A stretch of 64,000 nt of DNA from Myxococcaceae bacterium. Lineage in GTDB: Bacteria > Myxococcota > Myxococcia > Myxococcales > Myxococcaceae. Below, piece after piece: positions 28,567-36,796 of this stretch. The notes beneath the pieces are model-generated. The model searched no databases and had not been told where the DNA came from. It saw only the letters and a program-made list of their open reading frames with translations. The translations under genes and the position numbers were made by a program. The stretch is from assembly GCA_019686135.1 (NCBI GenBank), contig JADGHL010000003.1, positions 42,300 to 106,299 on the forward strand, given 5' to 3'. Position 1 is the stretch's first letter. Every line of letters starts with the position of its first letter.

Positions 28567-30171
28567 TCAGATTTTGTCGTGCGCCAGCTTCACGGCGAGG
28601 CGTTTGAGGTCTTCGTTCACTTTGACGAATTCCGTCTTGCCCTTCTCTTCTTCGAGTTGCTTCTGGATCTGCGCCAGCGACGCCTTGGCGGTCTTGAACG
28701 CCTCCGGGTTGTCGGTGACCAGCCAGTCCGCTGCGGTGATGGCCGCGTAGCGCGTGTCGAGGTTCTTGTCCGACAGGCGCTTCACCAGCACGTCGGTGAA
28801 CTTCGCGTCGTTGCCGCGGCCGACTTCGTACGCCGCGCGCTCGCGCACGCCCGGATCCGGATCGTCCAGCTTCTTCACCCAGCAGGCGATGTCCTTCTTG
28901 CACTCCTTCGCCGCCACCAGCCGCTTGAGGTCGGTCTGGATCTCCTCCGCCTGCTTCTTCGCGCTGGCCGCCACGTCCTTGCACAGGTCGTACTCCGGAT
29001 CCGTCTTGCAGTACGCCGCGTGGATGGTGGGCTCGTCCTTGACCAGTTTCTCCATCGCCGGGATGTCGGCCTCGCCGCCGAGCATCGCGATCCCTTCGAT
29101 CGCCGGCTTGCGCGCGTCCCAGCTGCCCTGCTGCGCCGCCTTCACCAGCGCCGGCACCGCCGACGAATCGCCGATGCGCACGAGCGCGGTGATGTACTCG
29201 GCGCGGGTCGACGCTTCGGGCTCATCCAGCATCTTCGCGAGGACCGGCACCGCCGCCTTCGACCGCATCCGGCCCAGCGCCAGGGCCGCGTAGCGCCGGA
29301 CCAGGAGCTGCTCGGCGAACCCGTTGGTGTAGCCGAGCTGCTTGATCAGCGCCTTCTCCGCCGGCTTCGCGTGCGCGTGCATGTCGGCGAGCACCTGCGC
29401 GGTCTTGGCATACACCGCCGGCTCGAGGATCCCCGCCTCCTTCGTCCACGCCAGAAGCTCCTTGTCGTCGCCGTTCATCACCGGGACGAGCGCCTCCACC
29501 GACGGCGCGCCGATCTGGTACAGCGAGAACGAGCTCTCGATGTAGAAGGACACGCCGCGGCGCTCCTTGAACATCATCTGCACGAGAGGCTTCACCGCCC
29601 GCGGGTCGCCGATGTTGCCGAGCGCCTGGATCGCCTTCTTGGAGATGAACGGCTCGCCATTGTCGTCCGTGGCCAGCGCGATGAGCGGCTCCACCGCCTC
29701 CTTCGCCTCGAGCTTCCCGAGCGCGTTGATCGCCTCGATCTTCGTGTAGTTGTCCTTGCTGCGCATCAGCTTGACCAGCGTGGGGATGGCCTTCGGATCG
29801 CCGACCTCCGCGAGTGCGTGGGCGATCTCCTTGTTCATCGTCTTGACCGCAGTGTCGGTCTCCCCGAGCTCCAGCGCGTCGATCAGCGGCTGCACCGAAG
29901 AGGGGTCGTGCTGATCCGCGAGCAGACGGGCCAGCTCCGCCTTCACCTCGGGGCTCTTCTCCGAGGCGAGCTTCTGGTGGACCATGGGAAGGAACGACGC
30001 GTTGAGCGCCGGGGCCTGGCGCAGATCCGCCACGACCCGCACGCGATCCTTCACGCGCTTCGCGCTGTCGATCTGCTTGCTCCAGTACTCGGGCGTGTTC
30101 GGGTCACCCTTGCAACCCGACAGCGAGAGCGCCAGGCACACCACGCCGACGCCGATGAGGGAACGCACCAT
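28567..30171 (-). CDS. HEAT-repeat lipoprotein
   Basis: 534 residues. Lipobox LSLSGC at residue 20. The remainder is alpha-helical HEAT repeats, for example KEIAHALAEVGDPKAIPTLV, KIEAINALGKLEAKEAVEPL and KAIQALGNIGDPRAVKPLVQ, a pattern repeated about every 30-40 residues. This points to a scaffold for protein-protein contacts on the inner face of the outer membrane or the periplasm. The C-terminus is a Lys/Glu-rich helix (QKQLEEEKGKTEFVKVNEDL). Partner unknown. It is divergent from the HAMP protein and has its own terminator. Confidence 0.85.
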   Translation of the reverse strand: MVRSLIGVGVVCLALSLSGCKGDPNTPEYWSKQIDSAKRVKDRVRVVADLRQAPALNASFLPMVHQKLASEKSPEVKAELARLLADQHDPSSVQPLIDALELGETDTAVKTMNKEIAHALAEVGDPKAIPTLVKLMRSKDNYTKIEAINALGKLEAKEAVEPLIALATDDNGEPFISKKAIQALGNIGDPRAVKPLVQMMFKERRGVSFYIESSFSLYQIGAPSVEALVPVMNGDDKELLAWTKEAGILEPAVYAKTAQVLADMHAHAKPAEKALIKQLGYTNGFAEQLLVRRYAALALGRMRSKAAVPVLAKMLDEPEASTRAEYITALVRIGDSSAVPALVKAAQQGSWDARKPAIEGIAMLGGEADIPAMEKLVKDEPTIHAAYCKTDPEYDLCKDVAASAKKQAEEIQTDLKRLVAAKECKKDIACWVKKLDDPDPGVRERAAYEVGRGNDAKFTDVLVKRLSDKNLDTRYAAITAADWLVTDNPEAFKTAKASLAQIQKQLEEEKGKTEFVKVNEDLKRLAVKLAHDKI

Positions 30172-30318
30172 GCAAGTCTCCGGGGTAGGAGTGCGGGAAG
30201 TCGGACCTCACTACACCCCGGCGAAGAGGCGGGTCAACCGCCGCTCGGAGCAAACGCCGGTTGCTCGTCAATCCTCCCCGGAATCGAGCCTCCCCGCCTG
30301 GTGGGGTAGCCTTCCCGC
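30172..30318. promoter_or_regulatory. Divergent promoter region between the HEAT lipoprotein and the HAMP protein genes
   Basis: 147 bases between two outward-facing genes, so both promoters should be here. I see no clear hexamers or operator. Confidence 0.4.
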
Positions 30319-30930
30319 ATGGACGCCACACCGGAATCGCCCCGAAGACCCGGACGCCGCACGTTCGTCGTCGACCGAAGGTTCCAGTACAAGTACACCC
30401 TGATGCTCGGTGTGCTCGGGGCGGCCATCTCGCTGGTGTTCGGCACGCTGATGTACCTCGCCCACCGCGACGCACTCACGGCGGCACTTCGGACGGCCGA
30501 GCTGCCGGAGTCGATCCGCGCGCAGAACGCCACGCTGCTGTGGCTGATCGGCGGGATCACCGTCTTAATGGGCGCGGCGCTGGCGCTCTTCGGACTTCTG
30601 GTGACGCACCGGGTGGCGGGGCCCGTCCATGTGATGAGCCATTACCTTGGCGTGCTCGCCCGCGGCCGCTATCCGATGATGCGCCCGTTGCGTCGGTCGG
30701 ACGAGCTGCGCGGGTTCTTCGAGCGCTTCCAGGAGGCGATCGAAGGGATGCGGACGAAGGACGCGGAGGAGGCCGACACGCTGGAGGAGGCCCTCCGGGT
30801 GCTCGGGCCTTTGGCCACCTCCGACGAGGCCCACAAGGCGTTGGAGGCCCTGCGCGCGATGCAGGAACGCAAACGGGATGCGACGGATCGCGTCGACATT
30901 GGGCCACAGAGCCAGAAAACTGCGGCCTGA
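30319..30930 (+). CDS. Two-helix membrane protein with HAMP domain
   Basis: 203 residues. A short basic N-terminus (RRPGRRTFVVDRRFQYKYTL) is followed by TM1, a periplasmic loop of about 45 residues, TM2, and a HAMP domain (LVTHRVAGPVHVMSHYLGVL then GRYPMMRPLRRSDELRGFFE). A helical cytoplasmic tail (EEALRVLGPLATSDEAHKAL) completes it. There is no kinase, cyclase or methyl-accepting domain, so it is a signal relay without an attached output. Its stop overlaps the fmt start by one base (TGATG). Confidence 0.8.
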   Translation: MDATPESPRRPGRRTFVVDRRFQYKYTLMLGVLGAAISLVFGTLMYLAHRDALTAALRTAELPESIRAQNATLLWLIGGITVLMGAALALFGLLVTHRVAGPVHVMSHYLGVLARGRYPMMRPLRRSDELRGFFERFQEAIEGMRTKDAEEADTLEEALRVLGPLATSDEAHKALEALRAMQERKRDATDRVDIGPQSQKTAA

Positions 30931-31907
30931 TGCGGATCGTCTTCATGGGAACGCCCGAGTTCGCCACGCACTCGCTGCGGGCGTGCTTCGACGTGGGCGA
31001 AGTGGTGGCGGTCGTCACCCAGCCGGACAAGCCGAAGGGCCGCGGGCAGGAGCTGGCTCCGCCGCCGGTGAAGGTGCTCGCACAGGAGCGCGGGGTGGAG
31101 GTGCTCCAGCCGCCGAAGCTCAAGCAGCAGAACTTTGGCGAGGTGCTGCGCCGCTACCGGCCCGACGTCACCGTGGTCACCGCGTACGGGAAGATCCTCC
31201 CCAGAGACGTCCTTCAGGCCGCGCGGCGCGGAGCGGTGAACGTGCACGCGTCGTTGTTGCCGCGCTGGCGCGGTGCCGCGCCGATCCAGTGGGCCATCGC
31301 CGAGGGCGACGAGAAGACGGGCGTGTGCCTGATGCAGATGGACGAGGGCCTCGACGCCGGCGCGGTCATCTCCTGCGCGGAGATCCCCATCGCCCCCACC
31401 GACACCTCGGCGACGCTGCACGACAAGCTGGCGGTGCTCGGCGGCGATCTGCTGCGGCGCGACTTGCGCCGGTACGTCGACGGCGAGCTGGTGGCCACGC
31501 CCCAGCCGGCCGAGGGCGTGACGCTTGCGCGGATCATCCAGAAGGAGGATGGGCGGATCGACTTCACCCGCCCGGCGGAGGTCATCGAACGTCGCCTGCG
31601 GGCGTTCACGCCGTGGCCCGGCGCCTTCACCTGGCTGAAGGAACCGGACGGCCGCCGCATCCTCTTCAAGGTGCACCGCGCCGCCGCCTTTCCCGACAGG
31701 CCCGAAGGCGCCGCCCCGGGGGCGATCCTCCCATCCGCGCCCGGCACGTTGGAGGTGGCTTGCGGAACCGGCAGGCTGGCGCTCCTGGAGGTGCAGCCGG
31801 AGGGCCGGCGTCGTATGACGGCGGCCGAGTTTCTGTCGGGCAGAAGGCTCGAGCCCGGCACCGCGCCATTCGCCGACGCGCCCTCCGACGGAGGTCCCAC
31901 GCCGTGA
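30930..31907 (+). CDS. fmt: Methionyl-tRNA formyltransferase
   Basis: 325 residues. N-terminal MRIVFMGTPEFATHSL, the formyl-donor site HASLLPRWRGAAPIQWAI with the conserved SLLP loop, and the C-terminal RALRAFTPWPGAFTWL-like block (RRLRAFTPWPGAF) are all present. It formylates Met-tRNAi for translation initiation using 10-formyltetrahydrofolate. The GTG of aroQ overlaps its stop (GTGA). Length is normal for the family. Confidence 0.97.
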   Translation: MRIVFMGTPEFATHSLRACFDVGEVVAVVTQPDKPKGRGQELAPPPVKVLAQERGVEVLQPPKLKQQNFGEVLRRYRPDVTVVTAYGKILPRDVLQAARRGAVNVHASLLPRWRGAAPIQWAIAEGDEKTGVCLMQMDEGLDAGAVISCAEIPIAPTDTSATLHDKLAVLGGDLLRRDLRRYVDGELVATPQPAEGVTLARIIQKEDGRIDFTRPAEVIERRLRAFTPWPGAFTWLKEPDGRRILFKVHRAAAFPDRPEGAAPGAILPSAPGTLEVACGTGRLALLEVQPEGRRRMTAAEFLSGRRLEPGTAPFADAPSDGGPTP

Positions 31908-32713
31908 ACATCCTCGTCCTGCACGGTCCCAACCTGAACCTCCTTGGCGAACGTCCCGGCGACGAGAAGGGCCGCACCCTGGCGATGCTCAACGAGCAGA
32001 TCGAACGCCGCGCGCGCGAGGTGGGCGCCGAGGTGCGCATTCTCCAGTCCAACCACGAAGGCGCGCTGATCGACGCGATCCACGACGCGCGCCGCTGGGC
32101 GGACGCCATCATCATCAACCCGGGGGCGCTCACGCATACATCGTACGTGCTCCGCGAGGCGCTCGTGGCAGTGCACAAGCCGGCGATCGAGGTCCACCTC
32201 ACCGACATCCGCCGGCGGGAGAGCTGGCGGCGCAAATCGGTCATCAAGGACGTCTGCGAGGCGCAGATCCTCGGCAAGGGCTTCGATTCCTACCTCCTCG
32301 CGATCGACCGGCTCGTCGGGGCGAAGAAGAAGCTGGTCCGGGAGTCGAAGCGCCCGGCGGACGCGTCGAAGCGGCGCGGGACGCAGGCGGCGTCGAAGAA
32401 GCCCGAGGCGCGGGTCGAAAAGACCATCGGGCGCCAGCCCGCTGCGTCCGCGGGCGGTCCCGCCACCGAGTTCCTCACCCGCGCGCTGGTGCGCCAGAAG
32501 ATCGCCGACCGGCTCGCCGGACGCATCACGCCTTCGGGCCTGTCCACCTGGGCGCGTTCGAAGTGGCTGGACGTGCAGCGCGGCGCTCCGGCCGAGAGCG
32601 GTCAGCGCGAGCTGCTCGAGGACACGCTCCAGCAGCTCGTCCTCTCCTCGATGCCGCCTGCGAAGCTCACCGACGATCAGCTCATCGAGCTGATGACGCA
32701 GCTCGACGGCTGA
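31904..32713 (+). CDS. aroQ: Type II 3-dehydroquinate dehydratase with an unusual C-terminal extension
   Basis: 269 residues, against about 145-150 for the family. Residues 1-145 are a complete AroQ: LHGPNLNLLGERPGDE (catalytic Tyr replaced by Glu/Arg in this loop), QSNHEGALIDAIHDA, INPGALTHTSYVLREAL and EVHLTDIRRRESWRRKS. A Lys/Arg-rich linker (residues about 147-190) leads to a helical domain of about 75 residues (TEFLTRALVRQKIADRLAG, TPSGLSTWARSKWLDV, LLEDTLQQLVLSSMPPAKL) that I do not recognise. The GTG start overlaps fmt. The enzyme would act in the shikimate pathway. Confidence 0.9.
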   Translation: MNILVLHGPNLNLLGERPGDEKGRTLAMLNEQIERRAREVGAEVRILQSNHEGALIDAIHDARRWADAIIINPGALTHTSYVLREALVAVHKPAIEVHLTDIRRRESWRRKSVIKDVCEAQILGKGFDSYLLAIDRLVGAKKKLVRESKRPADASKRRGTQAASKKPEARVEKTIGRQPAASAGGPATEFLTRALVRQKIADRLAGRITPSGLSTWARSKWLDVQRGAPAESGQRELLEDTLQQLVLSSMPPAKLTDDQLIELMTQLDG

Positions 32714-32714
32714 C

Positions 32715-34031
32715 ATGAACGCACGCGCGCTGGCCATCCAGATCCTCGCGCGGGTGCGCGCGACGGACGCGTACCTCAACCTCGTGCTGGACGCGCAGCT
32801 CGACGCGACCGCGCTGGACGATCCGCGCGACGCGGGCCTGGTGACCGAGCTGTGCTACGGCGCCACCCGCCGCCAGATGTCGCTCGACTTCGCGCTGGCG
32901 CAGTTCTCCAACCAGCCGTTGGAGAAGCTGGAGGACCGCGTCCTGGCGGCGCTGCGGATCGGCGCGTACCAGCACTTCTACATGCGGGTGCCCGCGCGGG
33001 CGGCGGTGAGCGAGACGGTCGAGGCGCTCAAGTCGCTCAAGCTCTACCGCGCCACCGGCTTCGTGAACGCGGTCCTGCGGAAGATCGCCACGCTCGAGCG
33101 GCCGCCGCTGCCTCCCGAGGCGGACGAGGTGAAGCACCTGGCCATCCGCGAGAGCCACCCCGAGTGGCTGGTGCACCGGTGGATCCGCCAATTCGGCCGC
33201 GAGCGGACGATCGCCATGCTGGAAGCGGACAACGCCGCCGCGCCGCTGGTCATCCGCGCCAACTCGGCGAAGGTGGGCCGAGACGAGCTGCTCGCGCAGC
33301 TGCGCGAGGCCGGCGTGGCCGCCGAACCGACGAAGCTCTCGCCGGTCGGCATCGTCGTGCCTCCGGTGGGACGGGTGGAGGACCTCTATGGCTACGCCGA
33401 AGGGCTGTGGCAGGTACAGGACGAGGCCGCGCAGCTGGTGGGCCTCTACGCTGCGGTGCCAGAGGGCGCGCGCGTGCTGGATGCCTGCGCCGCGCCGGGC
33501 GGCAAGGCATGCCACTTCGCCGAACGGAACGAGGTGCTCGCGGTCGATCTGCACGCCCACAAGCTCCGGAAGATCGAAAGCGAGGCCCGGCGGCTGGGCG
33601 TTGAGAGCCGTCTTCAGGCGAAGGCCCACGACGCGACGAAGCCGTTCCCGGAGAGCATCGGCGAATTCCACGTCGTGGTGGTGGACGCGCCGTGCACCGG
33701 GCTGGGCACGCTGCGGCGCCATCCCGAGCTGCGCTACCGGCGCAGGCCGGAGGATCTCGGCCGGCTCGCGGCGCTCCAGCGCAGCATCCTCGAAGCCTGC
33801 CAGGAGCAGGTGCCGCCGGGCGGTCTGCTCGTCTACGCGGTGTGCAGCGTGGACTTCCAGGAGGGGCCGGATCAGATCGAGATGTTCCTGCGCTCCCACC
33901 CCGAGTTCACCTCGGAACCGCCGCCCGGCCTGGCGCCGGAGATCCCCACCTGGCAGGGCTATCTGCGCACCCTCCCGGGACCCGAAGGGCTGGACGGCTT
34001 CTTCTGCGCGCGCCTGCGGCGGCTCTACTGA
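32715..34031 (+). CDS. rsmB: 16S rRNA (cytosine-967 C5) methyltransferase
   Basis: 438 residues. An N-terminal NusB-like RNA-binding domain (ALAIQILARVRATDAYLNLV, ELCYGATRRQMSLDFAL) is followed by a SAM-dependent methyltransferase domain with DACAAPGGKACHF, VVDAPCTGLGTLRRHPE (PC motif) and VYAVCSVDFQEG (catalytic CS motif). Pairing of fmt with rsmB is the classic bacterial order; here aroQ lies between them. It starts two bases after the aroQ stop. Confidence 0.96.
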   Translation: MNARALAIQILARVRATDAYLNLVLDAQLDATALDDPRDAGLVTELCYGATRRQMSLDFALAQFSNQPLEKLEDRVLAALRIGAYQHFYMRVPARAAVSETVEALKSLKLYRATGFVNAVLRKIATLERPPLPPEADEVKHLAIRESHPEWLVHRWIRQFGRERTIAMLEADNAAAPLVIRANSAKVGRDELLAQLREAGVAAEPTKLSPVGIVVPPVGRVEDLYGYAEGLWQVQDEAAQLVGLYAAVPEGARVLDACAAPGGKACHFAERNEVLAVDLHAHKLRKIESEARRLGVESRLQAKAHDATKPFPESIGEFHVVVVDAPCTGLGTLRRHPELRYRRRPEDLGRLAALQRSILEACQEQVPPGGLLVYAVCSVDFQEGPDQIEMFLRSHPEFTSEPPPGLAPEIPTWQGYLRTLPGPEGLDGFFCARLRRLY

Positions 34032-34168
34032 AATCCGTGGCCGGCCTGACAGGCATGGCGCGGACGTCGCATTGAGCGGTCCGTAAGTGACGGTAGGATG
34101 GCGCTCTTTCGCCGCGGCGTGGAACGTGCAAAGGCGCGCGCGCCGTGACACCGCCATCGAGGACGCGC

Positions 34169-35338
34169 ATGAAACGGATCCGGGTCCTGACGCTCCTGTC
34201 GAGCGCGCTTTGCGTCGCCGCGCTCGGCTTCACCGGGTGCGACCCGTGCGGCGGCGGTCCCGGCACCATCTGCACCTGGGCGGGCACCGGCGAGGCCGCC
34301 TTCAACGGGGACGGGCTCGACCGATCGGCGACCGACCTCTACTGGCCGGTGAAGATCCGCTTCTCGCCCGAGGGCCAGCCGGTGGTGATGGACTGGAACA
34401 ACCACCGGGTCCGGGTGCTCGACGAGAACGGAACGTTCCGGACGATCATCGGCAACGAGAACATCGGCGACGGGCCGGACGACCAGAGCGACCTCGAACC
34501 GCCCGGCGTCGACGGCACGCGCGTCAACCTCAACCACCCCACCGACCTCGCCTTCCTCCCCGACGGGCGGGGCGTGCTCGCCGCGTGGCACAACCACAAG
34601 ATCCGCGTGTGGGATCCGAAGACCGGGCTGGTGTACGTCGCCTGCGGTCGCGGCGCCGGGTTCGCGGGAGACGGGGGCGACGCGGCGGCCGCGCTGCTCG
34701 ATCAACCCCGCAGCGTGGTGGTGGCGAAGAACGGCGACCTCTACATCAGCGATCAGCGCAACCAGCGCATCCGGCGGATCCGCGCGGACGATCACGTGAT
34801 CGAGACCGTGGCCGGGGATGGGACCAAAGGTTTCGCCGGGGATGATGGCCCTCCGCTCTCCGCGGAGTTCTCGTTCCCGGGTGGCTCGAACCCGCAGCCC
34901 GGCGCCGGAATGGCGATCGACGAGGACGGGCGGCTGGTGATCGCCGACACGGAGAACGACCGGATCCGGCAGATTGATCTTGTGGCCAACACCATCGTCA
35001 CCATCGCCGGCAACGGCCAGAAGGGCTACTCCGGAGACGGAGGCAAGGCGACGGATGCGGCGCTGAACCATCCGCGCGACGTCGCCATCGGTCCCGACGG
35101 GGACGTCTACGTCGCCGACACCGAGAACCACGTCATCCGTCGGATCGATCGCCAGAGCGGGATCATCACCACCGTGGCCGGGACCGGGAAGGCAGGGTTC
35201 GACGGCGATGGCGCCGCCGCCGAGACCGCCTCGTTGAACCGGCCGATGGGCGTGACCTTCGACGCGGAAGGCAACCTCTTCATCGCGGATACGTTGAACA
35301 ACCGCATTCGCCGCATTGCGGCCTGGGAGAAGCCATGA
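34169..35338 (+). CDS. NHL-repeat (six-bladed propeller) lipoprotein, copy 1
   Basis: 389 residues. The signal (MKRIRVLTLLSSALCVAALG) ends at FTGC, a lipobox. After CDPCGGGPGTICTWAGTG there are about six NHL blades, with strand motifs VMDWNNHRVRVLD, AAWHNHKIRVWD, ISDQRNQRIRRI, IADTENDRIRQI, VADTENHVIRRID and IADTLNNRIRRI. These propellers usually bind proteins or surface ligands. The ATG at 34169 is preferred over 34145 because GAGG lies about eight bases before it and the lipoprotein signal starts there. It overlaps copy 2 (ATGA). Confidence 0.88.
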   Translation: MKRIRVLTLLSSALCVAALGFTGCDPCGGGPGTICTWAGTGEAAFNGDGLDRSATDLYWPVKIRFSPEGQPVVMDWNNHRVRVLDENGTFRTIIGNENIGDGPDDQSDLEPPGVDGTRVNLNHPTDLAFLPDGRGVLAAWHNHKIRVWDPKTGLVYVACGRGAGFAGDGGDAAAALLDQPRSVVVAKNGDLYISDQRNQRIRRIRADDHVIETVAGDGTKGFAGDDGPPLSAEFSFPGGSNPQPGAGMAIDEDGRLVIADTENDRIRQIDLVANTIVTIAGNGQKGYSGDGGKATDAALNHPRDVAIGPDGDVYVADTENHVIRRIDRQSGIITTVAGTGKAGFDGDGAAAETASLNRPMGVTFDAEGNLFIADTLNNRIRRIAAWEKP

Positions 35339-36477
35339 GCGTGCGCACACGGATGCCGGCGGCCCTCGCGGCGGTGGCGGCGCTGAGCCTGTTGAGTGGC
35401 TGCGAGCCGTGTTCGCGGGACAGCGGGACCATCTGCACCATCGCGGGGACCGGAAAGGCGGCGCTCGGCGGAGAGAAGCTACAGGCCACCGCGACCCCGC
35501 TGTACTTGGCGGAGGACGTGACCGCCGGTTCGGACGGCCTTCTGTACGTGATGGACTGGAACAACCACCGCGTGCGCCGCCTGAACGCGGACGGGACGCT
35601 GGAGACGATCATCGGGAGCGGCGAGCTGGGCGATGGGCAGGACGGCAACGCGCTCACCGTCGCGCTCAACCACCCCACCGACGTGTCGTTCGATCCGTCC
35701 GGGACGATGTACCTGGCCGCGTGGCACAACTCGAAGGTGATGCGCTACGACGCCGAGAGCGGTGAGCTCGTCCGCGTCGCCGGGACCGGGAAGCGTTCCT
35801 TCGGCGGAGACAACGGGCCGGCCACCGAGGCGATCCTCGATCTGCCGGTGACGGTGGCGTTCCGCGACGACGGGAACATGTACATCGCCGATCAGGCGAA
35901 CGCGCGGATCCGGATGGTGGATGGTGCGGGCGTCATCACCACCGTCGTCGGCCGCGGGACCCACGGCTTCTCGGGTGACAACGGTCCGGCGATCGAAGCC
36001 GAGCTGAAGGCGCCGGTCGGTCAGGCCGCTTCGCCGGCAGGGAAGATCGTCCTCGACGCGCAGGACAACCTGATCATCGCCGACTCGGGCAACAACCGCG
36101 TGCGCCGCGTGGACGCAAAGACCTGGACCATCACCACCATCGCGGGCGTGGGCGGCGAGCCCACCGGCGAGGCCAACGTGGGTGGAGACAACGGGCCGGC
36201 GACCGACGCCCACCTGGCGCGGCCCACCGATGTGGCGGTGGGGCCGGACGGCTCCATCTACATCGCCGACACCGACAACTCCTGCATCCGCAAGGTCGAT
36301 CCCGAAGGCATCATCAAGACGGTGGCCGGCATCTGCGGCCAGACGGGCTTCGACGGCGACAACGGGCCGGCGACCGAAGCGAAGCTGAACCGCCCGTTCG
36401 GGATCGACGTGGACGCGAACGGAGTGCTGTACATCGCGGACACGTACAACCACCGCGTGCGGGCGGTGTATCCGTAG
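35335..36477 (+). CDS. NHL-repeat lipoprotein, copy 2
   Basis: 380 residues, paralogous to copy 1 (same opening C-x-PC...GTICTIAGTGKAA and the same blade motifs: VMDWNNHRVRRL, IADQANARIRMVD, IADSGNNRVRRVD, IADTDNSCIRKVD and IADTYNHRVRAVYP). Lipobox LLSGC near residue 23. Blades carry repeated GDNGPATEA/GDNGPAIEA loops. It is translationally coupled to copy 1. The stop is TAG at 36475, and the last blade is duplicated immediately downstream. Confidence 0.88.
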   Translation: MSVRTRMPAALAAVAALSLLSGCEPCSRDSGTICTIAGTGKAALGGEKLQATATPLYLAEDVTAGSDGLLYVMDWNNHRVRRLNADGTLETIIGSGELGDGQDGNALTVALNHPTDVSFDPSGTMYLAAWHNSKVMRYDAESGELVRVAGTGKRSFGGDNGPATEAILDLPVTVAFRDDGNMYIADQANARIRMVDGAGVITTVVGRGTHGFSGDNGPAIEAELKAPVGQAASPAGKIVLDAQDNLIIADSGNNRVRRVDAKTWTITTIAGVGGEPTGEANVGGDNGPATDAHLARPTDVAVGPDGSIYIADTDNSCIRKVDPEGIIKTVAGICGQTGFDGDNGPATEAKLNRPFGIDVDANGVLYIADTYNHRVRAVYP

Positions 36478-36680
36478 CCACGTCCGGCGTCGACGACCGA
36501 CGCGCGCCCGGCGTCCGGTGCGTTGAACCCGTCGGTTCGGGATCGATGCGGACGCGGCCGGAGTGCTGTACGTCGCGGACACGTACAAGCACCGCGTGCG
36601 GGCGACGTATCCGCAAGCAACTTCTGACGTGGACGACCGGCGTCGGGTCCCCCAGGACCGTCGGTTCGGGCATGTGGGCA
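36385..36680 (+). repeat. Tandem duplication of the NHL gene 3' end
   Basis: A segment of about 138 bases starting at the last blade (36385, CTGAACCGCCCGTTCGGG) is repeated from 36523 (TTGAACCCGTCGGTTCGGG). The second copy again encodes GVLYVADTYKHRVRATYP, but its stop has changed (TATCCGCAA). A third, short start of the unit appears at about 36650-36672 (ACCGTCGGTTCGGGC). Copy 2 shows several point changes from copy 1, so it is a decayed remnant, not a gene. It occupies most of the 310-base gap between the two convergent NHL genes. Confidence 0.8.
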
Positions 36681-36759
36681 CTGTTCTGGAGGCGTCCGGC
36701 GTGAGCGATCTGCGAGCTGGCAGGACCCGCCGCCGACGTGCACCGAGTCCGGGGCAGGC

Positions 36760-36796
36760 CGCCCGCGGTAGATGGCAGACGGTAGACCCGCTACCG
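36760..36796. repeat. Short GACGG(C/T)A-type intergenic repeat with small hairpin
   Basis: GGTAGATGGCAGACGGTAGACC resembles the GACGGCA/GACGGTA units at 44587-44612. CGGTAG at 36780 pairs with CTACCG at 36791, which overlaps the stop codon of the minus-strand NHL gene. Both occurrences in this window sit just past the 3' end of a minus-strand gene. Confidence 0.5.
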
